Positions 10,727 through 23,551 are shown, numbered from the stretch's first letter. The stretch is 64,000 nt of DNA from Nematostella vectensis (GCF_932526225.1 NC_064047.1:11397501-11461500); one strand, 5' to 3'. Numbers and translations: made by a program. Notes: generated by a model not told the origin, from the letters alone.

Positions 10727-12882
10727 AGCAAAAGACAAACAAGATTGTCAACCAGTACATTTGATGTCAGCGAGAAACGGCATTGATACGCCATCTTTAT
10801 TGTGATTTACGACTCCCCACCGGGGAAGGGTCAAGTCCATTGTTCGCGGATATTCAAAATAAGGAAAAACTCTCGTAACCAAAATATCAAAATAATTGAT
10901 AATAATAACTGTAGTCATGGGAAGCGTAGAAACCCTTGTTTTGAAATTATGGTTTATTATTGTTTGACAGAACAGAATAAGTCGGTTTGGCGGATGGCTA
11001 GAAGTTCACGAAGACATCACAGGCTTACCAACCTCTCAATCAGTCTCCAGTTAATCCCAGTAACTAGCTCGAATATTTTCACGATTGATCCTCCTGTAAT
11101 TGTCCTATAATTTTCTTATATCCTAGAATAAAGGTCACAGTGAACTCTCATTGTTTTGTGGTGTGTATTTTGCTTGAGCAGTTGAGGAGTAGGCCGCGTT
11201 TCTTGATGCCTCTAAAAAGAAGTAAAGGCAGGCGGCTTCGGAGACATGCGATCAGATCAAGCGGCCAGAATTGAGGTACGAGTAAAATCTCGAAAAACAC
11301 CCACCACAGTGCGGTAGAATATAAATGTCGTCATTTCCCCAGCGAATTTCGGCCTCCCAAACAAACTCTTTCTACTAGAAAAGGCTAAGTTTTTTTTACA
11401 CATTTCGGCAACCCATAGACGATAGAGGAATCCGTGGATGCAACGCTATTAGTCACCAGATGCAACCCTATTCGACACCAGATGCATGCTGTCGGTAAAG
11501 CGACGCGCTGATTGGTTTATTCAAGCCACGCTGACAAATTGAATTCGGATGTTGCAAATAACTGCAGTAGCAGATCCTAGACGGGCTCTAGGCGCTGGTT
11601 GAAGCTTTTATCTGTATGCTAATAGTATGCTAATATCTGGCGCGTTCCCAGAATTCGCTAAGGGGGGAGGGGATGTGCAGTCACTGGTATCATATGGAAA
11701 AAGCATAGTAATTGAAGATTCTCAAATAAGAAATGACCAACTTTTTGGCCGCCAAGGATGGGGGTGGGGGGGGGGGGGGGGGGGCTGGGGGGGGTGGGAG
11801 GTGCAACCCCCTGTGTACGCACCTCCTGAATATATTAAAACTGTCCACACTTGTGGCTCTCGCAAGTACACATTAATCTTTTGGCATTTGCGTTTATTGT
11901 TATGTGCGTCAAGTTTAATTACAAAGTTTGACCGCTATAATACAAAGTCAGATTTTACAGCAAAGTGCGTCAATTATTACTTATAAGCTAGTGCGTATGT
12001 TTCATTAGTACCAACCCTAATATAGGAATCGTAATTGTGCTGATATGTTATCTTCAGCTAAGTGATATTAAAAAGAGTTTCACTCCACTGCGCCCACGGA
12101 CAGACGTGATAGTACCATATAACTTCTCGCACAAATCTACCGGAATCCAGAATAGAATACCATAATCTACGAGAATACCATAACATACCAGAATATTATA
12201 GAGGTCAAACAATCTGTGCAGCACGTACAGTAGATTACTTTATACAACGACACTCGTAAATCACAAGCTCTGATTGGTCAAGAGTCCATGTGCTATTATA
12301 GGACACACGCTCGCACGGCGTCAGCATGGGCGCGCGCTCCCATAACACTAGATAGTAACTAGATTTTAATTGTTGTATAAAACAAAGAGATCTCATTGTC
12401 TTGTGCTTCTGTCCTCTAATAGATGCAAGGATGACGTCACAGCGTGTCATGAACATCAGTCACGCAACTCGACTACGTCTCGTTGCGTACTTTTTGTTTC
12501 CTACACGCTGCGACGCCATACGTCCATCTATTATAGGACAGAAGTAGGCGAAAATTATATCTATTTGTTAAGTGGAAAATGATATATTCCTTAGTCATTT
12601 CTAAGAGACATTTTAATTTTATTTAAAAATACTACTTTCTACCGAACTGACTTTCTATGCATGCACGACTTTAGTAATTGGGCGAGAACGAAAACAAAGT
12701 TAAAAAATACAACCAAACTAAATCCGACTGTATCACAGTAGAATTAAAAAGCTGTCCAGACCATCTTTTGTGGCACACCAAAATTTCAAAAGTTACACAA
12801 ATTCTTTTGAGCATGCGTAACTTTTTAACCTTACTATAATGATTATGGAGTCGTGTGGACCGGGCATCAAAACTTGAGCAAG
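10727..12882. other. Intergenic spacer between convergent genes
   Basis: No supported gene. An AATAAA-type signal near 11126 could serve the upstream gene, though it is 650 bases past its stop. A G-rich tract lies at 11758-11802. The phrase TATTATAGGACA occurs at 12293 and again near 12530. Confidence 0.45.
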
Positions 12883-15800
12883 TCATGGAAGCGGCAACGT
12901 CAGATGGTCTATTTTCATTGGTTCCCAGTAGATGAAGTTCTCTCTTGCCGCCCCTCTCCCGGTTGATGACGTCACGTTGTTCATTTCGCACACCATGGTA
13001 ACACTATTGTGATTGATTGACACACAGGCAGGCAAGAGCTCACAGTACTGTAGACAGATGGTGACGTTATTTACTGAAGTCTCAGTGTAGATCACGTGGT
13101 CTCTGAGAAGGGGCACACTGCCTTCTGGGATTGAGTACACGACAGTAGTATAGCGAGCAAGTGGTTGAATTTTAGATTCTGTGTTACACAAAAAACCGAC
13201 AAATGAGATAAATATATAGTTATCACCACGTACAGTATAGTTAAGATCGCAATTATAGATAGTGTTCTGTAGATACTACTGCCATATCTCACCTGTTCTG
13301 TAGATACTATTGCCATATCTCACCTTTTCTGTAGATACTATTGCCATATCTCACCTTTTCTGTAGATACTATTGCCATATCTCACCTGTTCTGTAGATAC
13401 TATTGCCATATCTCACCTGTTCTGTAGATACTATTGCCATATCTCACCTGTTCTGTAGATAGTGTTGGCATATCTCACCTGTTCTGTAGATACTATTGCC
13501 ATATCTCACCTGTTCTGTAGATACTATTGCCATATCTCACCTGTTCTGTAGATACTATTGCCATATCTCACCTGTTCTGTAGATACTATTGCCATATCTC
13601 ACCTGTTCTGTAGATACTATTGCCATATCTCACCTGTTCTGTAGATAGTGTTGGCATATCTCACCTGTTCTGTAGATAGTGTTGGCATATCTCACCTGTT
13701 CTGTAGATACTATTGCCATATCTCACCTGTTCTGTAGATACTACTGCCATATCTCACCTGTTCTGTAGATACTATTGCCATATCTCACCTGTTCTGTAGA
13801 TACTATTGCCATATCTCACCTGTTCTGTAGATACTATTGCCATATCTCACCTGTTCTGTAGATAGTGTTGGCATATCTCACCTGTTCTGTAGATAGTGTT
13901 GGCATATCTCACCTGTTCTGTAGATACTATTGCCATATCTCACCTGTTCTGTAGATACTATTGCCATATCTCACCTGTTCTGTAGATAGTGTTGGCATAT
14001 CTCACCTGTTCTGTAGATACTATTGCCATATCTCACCTGTTCTGTAGATAGTGTTGGCATATCTCACCTGTTCTGTAGATACTATTGCCATATCTCACCT
14101 GTTCTGTAGATAGTGTTGGCATATCTCACCTGTTCTGTAGATAGTGTTGGCGTTGGTTGTGCTGCAATGTTCTCCGCCACTGCACTTCGGATTGCAGTCT
14201 TTCGGGCTGACTGCTTTCCCGTACCGACCATAGCTGACTCCACAGTTGCAAACAGTGTAGTCATTAATAGCAGCAAAGTGGAATCCCTTTGCCTTGCACC
14301 TCTGAATGCAAACATCCTGCGCAGAGACCGTACCGTTGAGCTCCGATTTGTCTCCCCAAAGGTCACGGCGCGAACTTTCCTTATAACAGCCGATGTATTG
14401 TGATAGTTTGGTCACTGTAGAGAAAATTGTGATGTAATTATTAGCATTCAAAGTTTGTCGGTCACTCATTCGTAATCGGCAGTGTAAATACCGAAGCATT
14501 GCCATAGGGTGTCTACAAAACGAAGACCTAAAACCTAATACCTAAAACCTGTGACCCTAAAGCTATACGACCCCAAAAGTTTGTTTTCCAAATGGCTACA
14601 CAGCGCGGAAGTTTCATATGGAATCTGTGATCCTAATGAGGTAATTCAGCGAATTGAGGTAATTCAGCGAATGTTGTGCTTTTCATTGAGGAAATATTCT
14701 AATTCCTCAACCCAACATAAACCACTGACACTGTTTTGTGTTTGGCATAAGAGAAGTTTATTATAAAATCACTACAAACTGATAAATGAAAAACTAAAAT
14801 AATAATAATAAACCTCTCTGCCACCCTTCACACAAAGCCCAGGGTGGGAGGGCGGGAAAAATATGAGCTTGATATATAAACGTTGAAAAGAACAAAGAAT
14901 TATAGAGTGAAGCTGTGAACGTGTGCTAGCAATCAAGACTAGAGATAACTGAAATACAATATGCTGGCTTGAGCAATTAATCCCTTTAAGCTAGGTGCCC
15001 AAAGGGGGGTAAATGTGCGTGCCAATGAACTATTTTTAATCGCAGTGTCTACTTGCACGGCTTCCGGTAAAGGAGGAAAAAAATCTAGCTGCACGGCTGT
15101 CTCCCATTTTCTCGATTTTTAGCCTAAATAACAAGTTTCTGGCTTTAAAACACTCCCACGATTATTTAGAACAGACAAGCGATGATTTTTAGCCTGAAAA
15201 GCTATGCAGCGAGCGGCCCGCAAATGTTCGGCACAGTATGAACGAAGTGTGGAGTTCGACACAGTCGTTTTCGCCATATAACAGCCGTGCACAGAGAATA
15301 AAATTCTAGATGCACTGCCCTTTTTTCTTTTCGCCATTTTTAACCAAAATGAAAAGTTCTGACTTTAAAAACCTCCTAACGTTATTTAGAACCGTCAAGT
15401 GATGGCTTCGAGCTTGAAAAAAATTGCAAAAGGCGACATGCGAATACTCGGCGCACCACAGGCAGCCCAAGGCTACTGTAAGTGGTTTAAAAGGAATGTA
15501 TGGGGGGAATTTTTATGTTAGCGAAAGAAGTGGAAAAAATATGAGTGAAATTCTCAAATCGGTGACATGAGACTCGGTTCAATTGAAAGTTAAGGTATTT
15601 TTTCAAAGTGTTCTGGCGCTGGATTGGCGGCTCGTCGATTTTTGCGAGTTTTATCGGGCCTCGAAGTAGATGTGTGTTCGAATTTAGCCGATGGAGTCCC
15701 CAGCCTTTCCTATTTTTATACAGAGTAAGAAACACAATTTGTGGCAGGCTTTAAACTCGCTCTACTGACATTCTATCGGCAAAATTGAAATAAAGGAAGA

Positions 15801-18800
15801 CTCAAACACAATATTACATGGTCTAAAGTTTTATTTTTCACGATAAAGTCTTTTTTCGCTAATATATATATTCCCCCATACATTTCTTTATAAACCACTG
15901 ACAATAGCCTTGGGCTGCCTGTGGGGGCATAATGAATGAAGCGTGGAATGCGACACAGCCGTTTCCGCCATCGATCGCCAAACCACATAGGCAACTTAAG
16001 AACTACGTTAAACTATTTTCTGGCGCTAATCTTTGGCTATGGATTACTAAGACTGCTTTTTCCACCAATTTCTGGACGATAGCCATCACTAAAAGCCAAG
16101 AAACCACTATTTTAATTAAAAAAATCACGCCAAAATATCTTGTTCGCTTCGAAAAACTCAATCTAAAATCAAAATATTGAGTGTATGAATTGTGAAGAAT
16201 CGTTTCCAAAGGATCAGTGAAAAATATAAACTCACCGAAGAATTTCTAAGGCCAAGAGAGCATAAGATAAGAGAGGGACACTTTGGTATTACCCGCGCGC
16301 CATGTCGATTCCGAATCCGGCTATTGTTAGTAGCCACCACCCCACCACTGCGCGTGAGGATTTGCTCCTTTTATTTTGTCCTACTCCCCCGCGGGTTGCG
16401 TGTTGTTGTTTTGCCAACTCGATAGGAATGAAAAGAGATCATGTAAAATAACTCGGAAGAAAAAAACAAGTCTAACTTAAGTTACCAAGATTGGCAAATA
16501 TACTCACAGAAAGCTAAATCCCTGAATAGTTTGACTGTTTTGTTTGTCTGAGCGGCGAAGTCAAATGAGAAGGAAAAAACCGACGAGCAATAAAATGGCT
16601 GTGATACTGCGTTTGATTCAAATCCCGACACCAGCTTGTATAATAACAACATAATAATATAACATATAATAATAACAACATCAAAGAAATACATCAATAT
16701 CTCCCTCTTTATTTTCTTACTTTTACAAAAGCTCAGATTACTTCAGCTTGCTGGCTTTGATCATCACAAAAATGAAATCCCTCGTTACAAGGATAGTTTT
16801 ATGAAATGTATTTTTCTTGGGTTCCTTCTCCATTCACCGGAATATTCACAAAAATCAATATTATAAATAATGTCTAACTTACAGATTTCGTATGACCATT
16901 AGGAAGATAATGAATGTTGAGAAACCACGAAGAAGCAGCAAGTTAGAGCAAAAACGGTGATTGAAGCACGAGGTTTTCCGCTCTTGATTTTGAATGAAGT
17001 CTCATTTTGGAAATCTTGCAATCCTCGAAGTACTACATCCCCTTAATAAACTGCAACTGCCCGTATGCTTGATGCTAGAATGACATTTTCGATGGTATTT
17101 GTGCAAATAGGGTGTTTTTTTAGGTTTCCTGTCACAAAATAGCGGCAAACAACAAGATGTAAATGCCAATGCGCGGGGGTAGGGTGAGTAAAAATGCTCA
17201 CGCGCAGTGGTGGGGTGGTGGTTACTAAAAATAGCCGGATTCGGAATCCACATGGCACGCGGGTAATACCAAAGTGTCCCTCTCTTATCTTATGCTCTCT
17301 TGCTAAGGCCAAACAGTCCATAACAGAACATAACAACAAAACCAAAGTTTATGAATAGATTGGCTAAATAGTTATTGAAATCCAAATTTTGTCGATGTCT
17401 GTAGACAACTTGCACCCCAACAATTGCTGTGGTATCGACATTTTTCGAAAGAAAGATAAAGAACAAGTAAATAAAGTCTCAATTTGTAGAAAAACTTCTA
17501 ATAATTTCGCAAAGCTGTTTATATTTTAGGCGCACTGTGACAGCTAAATGTCAAATCATTTGACAGAGATGAAACCTGATTGGTTGGAAGGAAATCCGAT
17601 AAAATGATGTAAGCCTTGATTGGCCCACGTTTTCTCTGTGATGAAAACTTTCTACAACTCGACACAACTAGAACATGAAGCGATTTCCCGAATGAAGTGA
17701 GCGGGCAATTAAGATTTTGGAAGAAACACCCGAAAATGTTTACCGGGTGACATTCCGGGTTTCTGAGTTTATCGGCGTTTTAGGAAACGACCACCTGGAA
17801 ACACAAGTAGTTCCCTATTTCCCCCCCCCAAAAAAAAAAAAATAAATAAATAAATAAAAAATAAGCTTATTATCTCATAAGGATCACCAAGAGACCATGA
17901 TATAAGAGAACAAATCCCCGTCCAAATGCCGTCCATGAAAGCTATTTTTAGATTGCGCGAGCTTGTCAATCATAGCATCCATATATGGTTCATCGCGCCA
18001 TATTTGGTTATGGGCACCTCACAAGCTAGTACATTTTCACAATTTTTTTTCCGCTACCTGTTTTATCCTTTCAGCTGCTTCTCATAGCTCATGATTACAA
18101 TGCTACTCGTAGGGTGGTGTCCTGGTATCTTTTAGGTTATCGAACGGGAAGACGTCGGGGAGACGGCGAATTTGGAGTTCATTCAAGATGCATCAGGCTG
18201 ATTCCTAAAAAGTTATTTTTCTCTTCAATACAGTGAGATGGATAACCTAGGCATTCTCAGTCTATGTTATGTATTTAATACAAGAAGGCCTTTATTTTTC
18301 TTTGATTTACAATATTTTTAGATGAATGAACTTCAATCAAGAAACCCTTGTCACCGAAATAAGATTTACTTCATTATGGAGACTTGAAATCTTTGTGAAA
18401 TACCTGTCTTAATAACCACAATATCGGTGTGAATATAATGGTATTAAGTTCTGGATGTATCTTTTTCATTAAAAGGGAATTGGAAGAGAATTGTGTGTTG
18501 TAAACACAGATTTATGATTGATTGTTGTTTTATAATTTGCGAATCAGCCGTGAAAACTTTTACTGGGGAAGTTGATCCCCGAGCCTATAATCACGCACTC
18601 TATGCATTTCAATGTCTGAGAAACGGTTGATTGGATCCAGCGTACTCTATGGAAGATCATTTTCACAGCGTTTGTAAAAAATGATGGTTTTCGGTCAAAA
18701 AGATTTCCATAACACCCTTTGCCGGTTCACATCGCTCAAGATGTGATCGCGCGTAAGACTCATGTTGCTAGGAAACGTGAGCGCTAACCATTCAGAGGCG

Positions 18801-21800
18801 TATCTAAAAATAACTACTTTTTCTAAAAATAGCTTTCACGGACGACATTATTGGAGCATACCCTAATACGGGGGATTCGTTCTCTTACATCATGGTCTCT
18901 TGGGATCACTGATTTCACATGAAACTTGCACGCCGTATATCCATTTTGGGAAACAAGGTAGGCTAAATAATAACGTCAAAATTTTGGGGGTCGTAGCTTT
19001 TTGGGTCACAGGTTTTAGGTCTTCGTTTTGTAGACACCCCATCGCCATATATCCTTTGATTATAAACGCACTGACATACTTTCACGAATCTCGCAATTTG
19101 ATTGGCTCCCGAACTCACTATCTATTGAGCCTTAGATAGTGAGTCCAGGCCCGTACCCAGGGGAGAGGAGGGGGGGGGGGGGTGCGACCGCATCCCCCTA
19201 CAACGGCCGAAAGTTCACTTTTGGTTCACAATAGACGTGCTATTTTTTAGACAAAACTCAAAATCAAAAGCTTGATCACTCTGGTATGTAGCTAAATCCG
19301 ACAATAAACGTCCCGCGGAGATACTGCAAAGGCATAAAAAAATCCCTTTTTGTTCTTTCGGAGGTGGTTGGATTTTTATCAGAGAACTGATAAAATTTCG
19401 CACCCCCCCCCCCTCGAAGAAAAAACCTGGGTACGGGCCTGCGAGTAGCGAAAAAGCGACGAAAAAAAGCGGTTATCTATTACTGAGAATTATTAAAATC
19501 GTCATTTATTTGAAGGTAGTAGTATAAGTGGATTTATACTAAAACAATTTTGCTACTCGTTCTCGTTTTCTATGAGTCATATAGTTAACTCGACGCTACG
19601 CGCCTCGTTGATTATCTTTTGACCAATAGAAAACTCGAACTCGTAGTATAATTGTTCAATAGAAAATACAAGGTAGTCTTTCCGACATGAATATCATCAA
19701 ATATAAATAATCGATTTCGATTCAGCTATTACTTCCCTGATGTCTTCTCCCCGATAGACTTTCAAAGATTGTCTTAATTCCTGTAGATTTCTTTATTATT
19801 AAAATTATAAAAAATAAAAAAAATTCTAGTGTGCCTTATCATTCGAGGGTAAGAAGCCGCTGGAAAATCATTTGTTACCCCGAGAAAATGTTTTTGCGAA
19901 GATTTCTTCAGGAAGAATTCTCTACAAAGAACCTTTCCCGATTATAATCACCAGCTATCGATAGTCATTTCATGCATTTCGTGATTAGTAGTATGAAACG
20001 CATGGAAAGGGCCGCGAAAGAGGTAGGGAGGACGGTGCGCAGGTACTAGAGACAGGGGTGTGACCGAATCGTTTCAACAATGAAAGGCCACCACTTAGGA
20101 TTAGGCATGCTACTCACTATCGTTCAACCAATGAAAAGCTACTTAGGATTGGGGATTACCAATTAGGACCAAGCGGGGGCGGCTAAGTGACACTTCCGGT
20201 CACGCCCCCTCTCCCAAGTACCTGCGCAACGTCCACAATAACTTTCCCACCCTCTTCTTTCCATGGCCCGTTCCAGGCATTACAGACTTCTATGATCAAA
20301 TAAATAATACCATGGTCACCTCGGATACTTTTGTTTTCTGAGGGACGATAACAAGCGAAATTCCCTCGAAAACAATAGATGGTTCTCAATTTCCCTCATG
20401 CATTGTGATGAGGTAGATTTAGTTTCTAAATTTCCCTCATGTATTAATGATGAGGGGAATCTATAAAAAGACAAAATAATTTTTTGTCTTCTAAATTTCC
20501 CTCTACATCAGTGCATGCGAGACATTTAGAACCAAGATGCTTGCCTTCTAGTTTCCACCAGGGAAACAAATAGAACGCAGCTTCCTGATTAGCCCAGGAA
20601 TAGACCCTGCGCGAAAAGACAAGAGTATTTGATTAAGTGATACCCAAACAACGTTAGACAAGTTGCATGTGGGATGATTTTGATTGTTGTACGCACAGGC
20701 TCGTACCCAGGGGGGGTGCATGGCGTGCGAACGTTCGCACCCCCCACCCACAACGGCCAAAGGTCCACTTTCGGTTCTCAATAGACGTGCTATTATTTGT
20801 ATACAAAACTATTTAGCATCAGCTAGATCACTCTGGTATGTAGCCAAATCCGACAATAAACGTCCCGTGGAGATACTGCGTAGGCATGGTCGGATTTTTA
20901 TCAGAGAAATCCCTTCCCACCCCCCGGAAAAATTAGGTCCACTTTTTCGGATTTCGCAGCCACCCCCAAGGAAAAATCATGGGTACGGTTCTGACGCTTG
21001 CGTGCTAATGACGTCAAAGAACTAAACTGTAGATAGGTAGAGCAACTATGTAAATGAACTGTTTGAATTGAGGGGTAAAAAGAACAATACAATGCCCTGA
21101 TCCATTGAATCTTGTTTGCTCACCCAATCTAATATTACTCATAGTTGCGAGTTTATTTCCCCGGTGATCATGGTATCACAAAGTTATAGCATGGCATCTC
21201 TAGGAATTTAGTGATTAAATGTCCCCGCAACCTCGGGATGACTTGTCCCTCCGCCTGCGGCGTCTAATCACCGGCACGGATCGTAACCGGAAATCGAACC
21301 TAGAGAACCGAGTGAGAGGCACAGGCGCTACAGGGCGACGCTCTCCCAAAAGCGCCACCTGGGCTCCCAATTTTAAATTATTGTACATTTGGCACCTGTA
21401 TTGCGTTTTGACACGACAAGGAGATTGATTCACAACACAAACTGGATTTCACCCAGAAAAAAAATATGGTGGAGCGCGCGTGACAATCTATCCCGCCAAA
21501 TACAAGTCACCTTTCTTAAATTCTTCAGTCGAAGACAGAATTTACTAGCGCCGAGAAAAAAAAATTGTGTTCTCTCTTGTCTTTACGTCCACCATCAAGG
21601 GCGGTGAAGCAGCAGGCCCCCCAAAAGACAAAAAATAGGGTTATTATTATTATTTTTGAGGGGGAGGGGGAGGGGCAGGGAGAGGGAGAGGATGGGATGA
21701 ATTGTGAATTTTTTACGGGTAGACACAAGTTACTCTTGATATCTGACAAAAACAGTGTGTGCAGCTATATGAACAGTTTTGCGGTTCGTTTTTCCTTCCT

Positions 21801-21976
21801 TACCGACTCTGTAGACACTTGCTCGCCACTGACCTCCGCACTTAAGGTTCGAGTTTCCGGTACATGCCTTAGAACAGTCGGTGTCACTTGCTTTGCCGTG
21901 TTTTCCGTACGAATTACCACAGAAACAGCTATTTGCATTTTGAGCAGCGGCAAAAATATACCCTTGAACTCTACAT
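12883..21976 (-). CDS. WSC-WSC-PAN/apple extracellular protein (5' part missing)
   Basis: Three exons on the minus strand, joined in phase 1: 21976-21804, 14414-14130 and 13178-12883. The first holds the second half of a WSC domain (Cys-rich, with SCFCGNSYGKHG and a CGGQW...VYR end). The next is a complete WSC domain (YIGCYKES, CIQRCKAKGFHFAAIND, CNCGVSYGRYG, IYRT end). The last is a PAN/apple-like domain (CLQYCELLPACVSINHN, later FIYWEP) with TGA at 12883-12885. WSC modules are generally taken to bind carbohydrate and PAN modules to bind protein or sugar, so an extracellular or surface role is likely. No transmembrane segment follows PAN. The first half of WSC-1 and the signal peptide should lie upstream (above 22.8 kb) but were not found. 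The 7.4-kb intron is crowded with mobile elements. Confidence 0.7.
13263..14130 (-). repeat. 31-bp minisatellite of repeated splice donors (28 units)
   Basis: Exactly 868 bases (28 x 31) lie between the first and last register marks TGTTCTGTAG. On the minus strand each unit reads exon-like TATCTACAGAACAG, then a donor GTGAGATATG. The array directly abuts the WSC-2 exon, whose last bases and donor are one more copy. Two unit types alternate irregularly: type A (ACTATTGCCAT on plus) and type B (AGTGTTGGCAT on plus). Type B matches the true exon end and is commoner near the exon. Confidence 0.92.
15115..15480. repeat. Diverged direct repeat with a nearby inverted segment
   Basis: Two roughly 200-base units (about 15115-15330 and 15331-15480) share the order of GACTTTAAAA-like, ATTTAGAAC and CAAGTGATG-like blocks. 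The end of the second (CACAGGCAGCCCAAGGCTA, 15458-15476) reappears inverted at about 15906-15924, next to a copy of the GACACAGCCGTTT block. This looks like the wreck of a repetitive element in the large intron. Confidence 0.5.
16247..17308. mobile_element. Foldback element 1 (about 1.06 kb)
   Basis: Arms of about 115 bases at 16247-16365 and 17195-17308 are inverted copies; both contain AGAGAGCATAAGATAAGAGA, GGACACTTTGGTATTACCCG and ACCACCCCACCACTGCGCGT. The core holds no transposase frame. This fits a non-autonomous foldback/MITE in the WSC-PAN intron. Target duplication not determined. Confidence 0.75.
17877..18912. mobile_element. Foldback element 2 (about 1.03 kb)
   Basis: Arms at about 17877-17955 and 18825-18912 are inverted copies sharing AAGAGACCATGAT, AAGAGAAC and GTGAAAGCTATTTTTAGA-like blocks. 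The core is AT-rich without a transposase frame. It lies about 570 bases from foldback element 1 but shares no arm sequence with it. Confidence 0.65.
19146..19441. mobile_element. MITE family A, copy 1
   Basis: Terminal inverted repeats CAGGCCCGTACCCAGG and CCTGGGTACGGGCCTG, then a conserved core (AACGGCC, TCACTTTTGGTTC, ATAGACGTGCTATTT, GACAATAAACGTCCCG, GGAGATACTGCAA, GATTTTTATCAGAGAA). No coding capacity. Other copies are at 20696, 46574, 53560, 60967 and possibly 55711. Confidence 0.85.
20696..20993. mobile_element. MITE family A, copy 2
   Basis: Same core order as copy 1 with slightly decayed ends (CAGGCTCGTACCCAGG and CATGGGTACGGTTCTG). Flanks ACGCA and ACGCT suggest a decayed 5-bp target duplication. 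Confidence 0.8.
21222..21368 (-). mobile_element. tRNA-derived SINE (putative)
   Basis: Read on the minus strand from 21368, the sequence starts GGGAGCCCAGG and has an A-box-like TGGCGCTTTTGGGAGAGC, a CCCTGTAGCG anticodon-like stretch (GTA, Tyr-like) and a B box GGTTCGATTTCC at about 21300-21289, then a non-tRNA tail. Arms are too mismatched for a working tRNA, so a SINE head or tRNA pseudogene is the better reading. It lies in the large WSC-PAN intron. Confidence 0.55.
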
Positions 21977-22011
21977 CTAAAAGATAAATGACCATTGATT
22001 TTATAGATATG

Positions 22012-22790
22012 TGATTCAGGGGTGGTAGACCATTCAGGCGTAATAGACCTTTCCGTGGTTTTAGACTATTCAGGTGTAATATACCATTCTGAGGTGGTAG
22101 ACCATTCATGGGTGATAGACCATTCAAGAGAGAAAGACCATTCAAGGGTGATAGACAATTGAGGGGTGATAAACCATTCAAGGGTGATTGACCATTCAGG
22201 GGTGAAAGAACTTTCATGTATAAGAGACCATTTAGGGGGTGAAAGACCATTCGAGGGTGATAGACCGTTCAGGGGTGATAGACCATTCAAGGGTGATAGA
22301 CCATTCAGGGGTGATTCACAATTCAAGGGTGAAAGACCATTCGGGGGTGATAGACCATTCAAGGGTGATATACCATTCAAGGGAGATAGACCATTCAGGG
22401 GTGATAGACAATTCAGGGGTGATAGACCATTCAGGGGTGAAAGAAATTTCATGTATAAGAGACCATTTAGGGGGTGAAAGACCATTCGAGGGTGATAGAC
22501 CGTTCAGGGGTGATAGACCATTCAAGGGTGATAGACCATTCAGGGGTGATAGACCATTCATGTATAAGAGACCATTTAGGGGGTGAAAGACCATTCGGGG
22601 GTGATAGACCATTCAGGGGTGAAAGAAATTTCATGTATAAGAGACCATTTAGGGGGTGAAAGACCATTCGAGGGTGATAGACCGTTCAGGGGTGATAGAC
22701 CATTCAGGGGTGATAGACAATTCAGGGGTGATAGACCATTCAAGGCTGATAGACCATTTAGGGGTGGTAGACCATTCAGGGGTGATGATG
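22012..22790. repeat. 18-bp minisatellite in a WSC-PAN intron
   Basis: About 40 units of consensus ATTCAGGGGTGATAGACC, with a higher-order block carrying TTTCATGTATAAGAGACC at about 22212, 22448, 22559 and 22630. The period is a multiple of three, so most frames stay open and yield artefact peptides of NGLSPL or SITPEW type. The frame leading into the WSC-1 half exon is closed by a TAG near 22064, so I treat the array as intronic. Confidence 0.9.
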
Positions 22791-23477
22791 GAGAATATCT
22801 TTCTTTCTGGCTTTTCTTTCTGGTAAGTGCATCCTTAACAATGCTTCTTTCATCTTCTCAGTCGAAAATGGCTTCATTTATTTTTGATAAATGGCAGATA
22901 ATTTTTTCATGTAGTTTAAGTGGATTGCAATATCCACTTACATTTCGATGCATTTAACTGGCGTGAGGTCTGAATATAATCCAGTATTGTACGGCAAATC
23001 ACGGTCAGTGGTGTCTATGTAACATCCCAAGTATAGATCTAGGGGTACACCTACAAAAAGGACCATTCACAGTCGAACGAATTAGTCATGTGACAAGAAC
23101 GAATGGCTTTCTTTGTAATACTTTTGGTAAAACAAAAACGTATCATAAAAAAGGCCAGAAACACTGGCTACACAGGCTCGTAGCCATAACTTTGTTTTCC
23201 CAAAAAGCGGACCATTTATTTTTAGCTCGTACTACCTCACATAATTAGAGCGGATCATCGGGACCCTTCGAACTCCCCTGACCTACTCCTACAGCTACAA
23301 CGGCAGAAAACGGTTAAATGCAAGAGGAGTTTAATTCGTTTGTTTGGTACCTATATTAGTCGGGGTAATGCTTTTAGAGTCCAGCATTCTTGTTGAGAAA
23401 ACTATACTTTGAGTATCTCTGGTTTTAATTTATGGGGCTAAATCAAGTTTTTTTTTAGATCAGCCTCTCGGTACTAC

Positions 23478-23551
23478 TGTGGGTACCCGTGAAACATTCA
23501 CGTATATAATACATTCACGTTTATAATTCATAAAAGACATTAGCGCCACTA
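23478..23551. repeat. Interspersed repeat shared with 32098
   Basis: GTGGGTACCCGTGAAA, then TTTATAATTCATAAAA, ACATTAG and GCCACTATCT recur in the same order at about 32098-32153, just upstream (in the element's sense) of the minus-strand Gypsy remnant. It could be part of an LTR or of an independent element. Confidence 0.5.

Noticed and set aside
13263-14130. CRISPR-like array
   Set aside because: There are no spacers between the 31-bp units, it sits in a eukaryotic intron, and the units are continuous with an exon edge.
22066-22667. Long open frames on both strands over the 18-bp repeat
   Set aside because: The repeat period is a multiple of three and free of stops, so most frames are open by construction; the frame entering the WSC exon is closed by a TAG near 22064.
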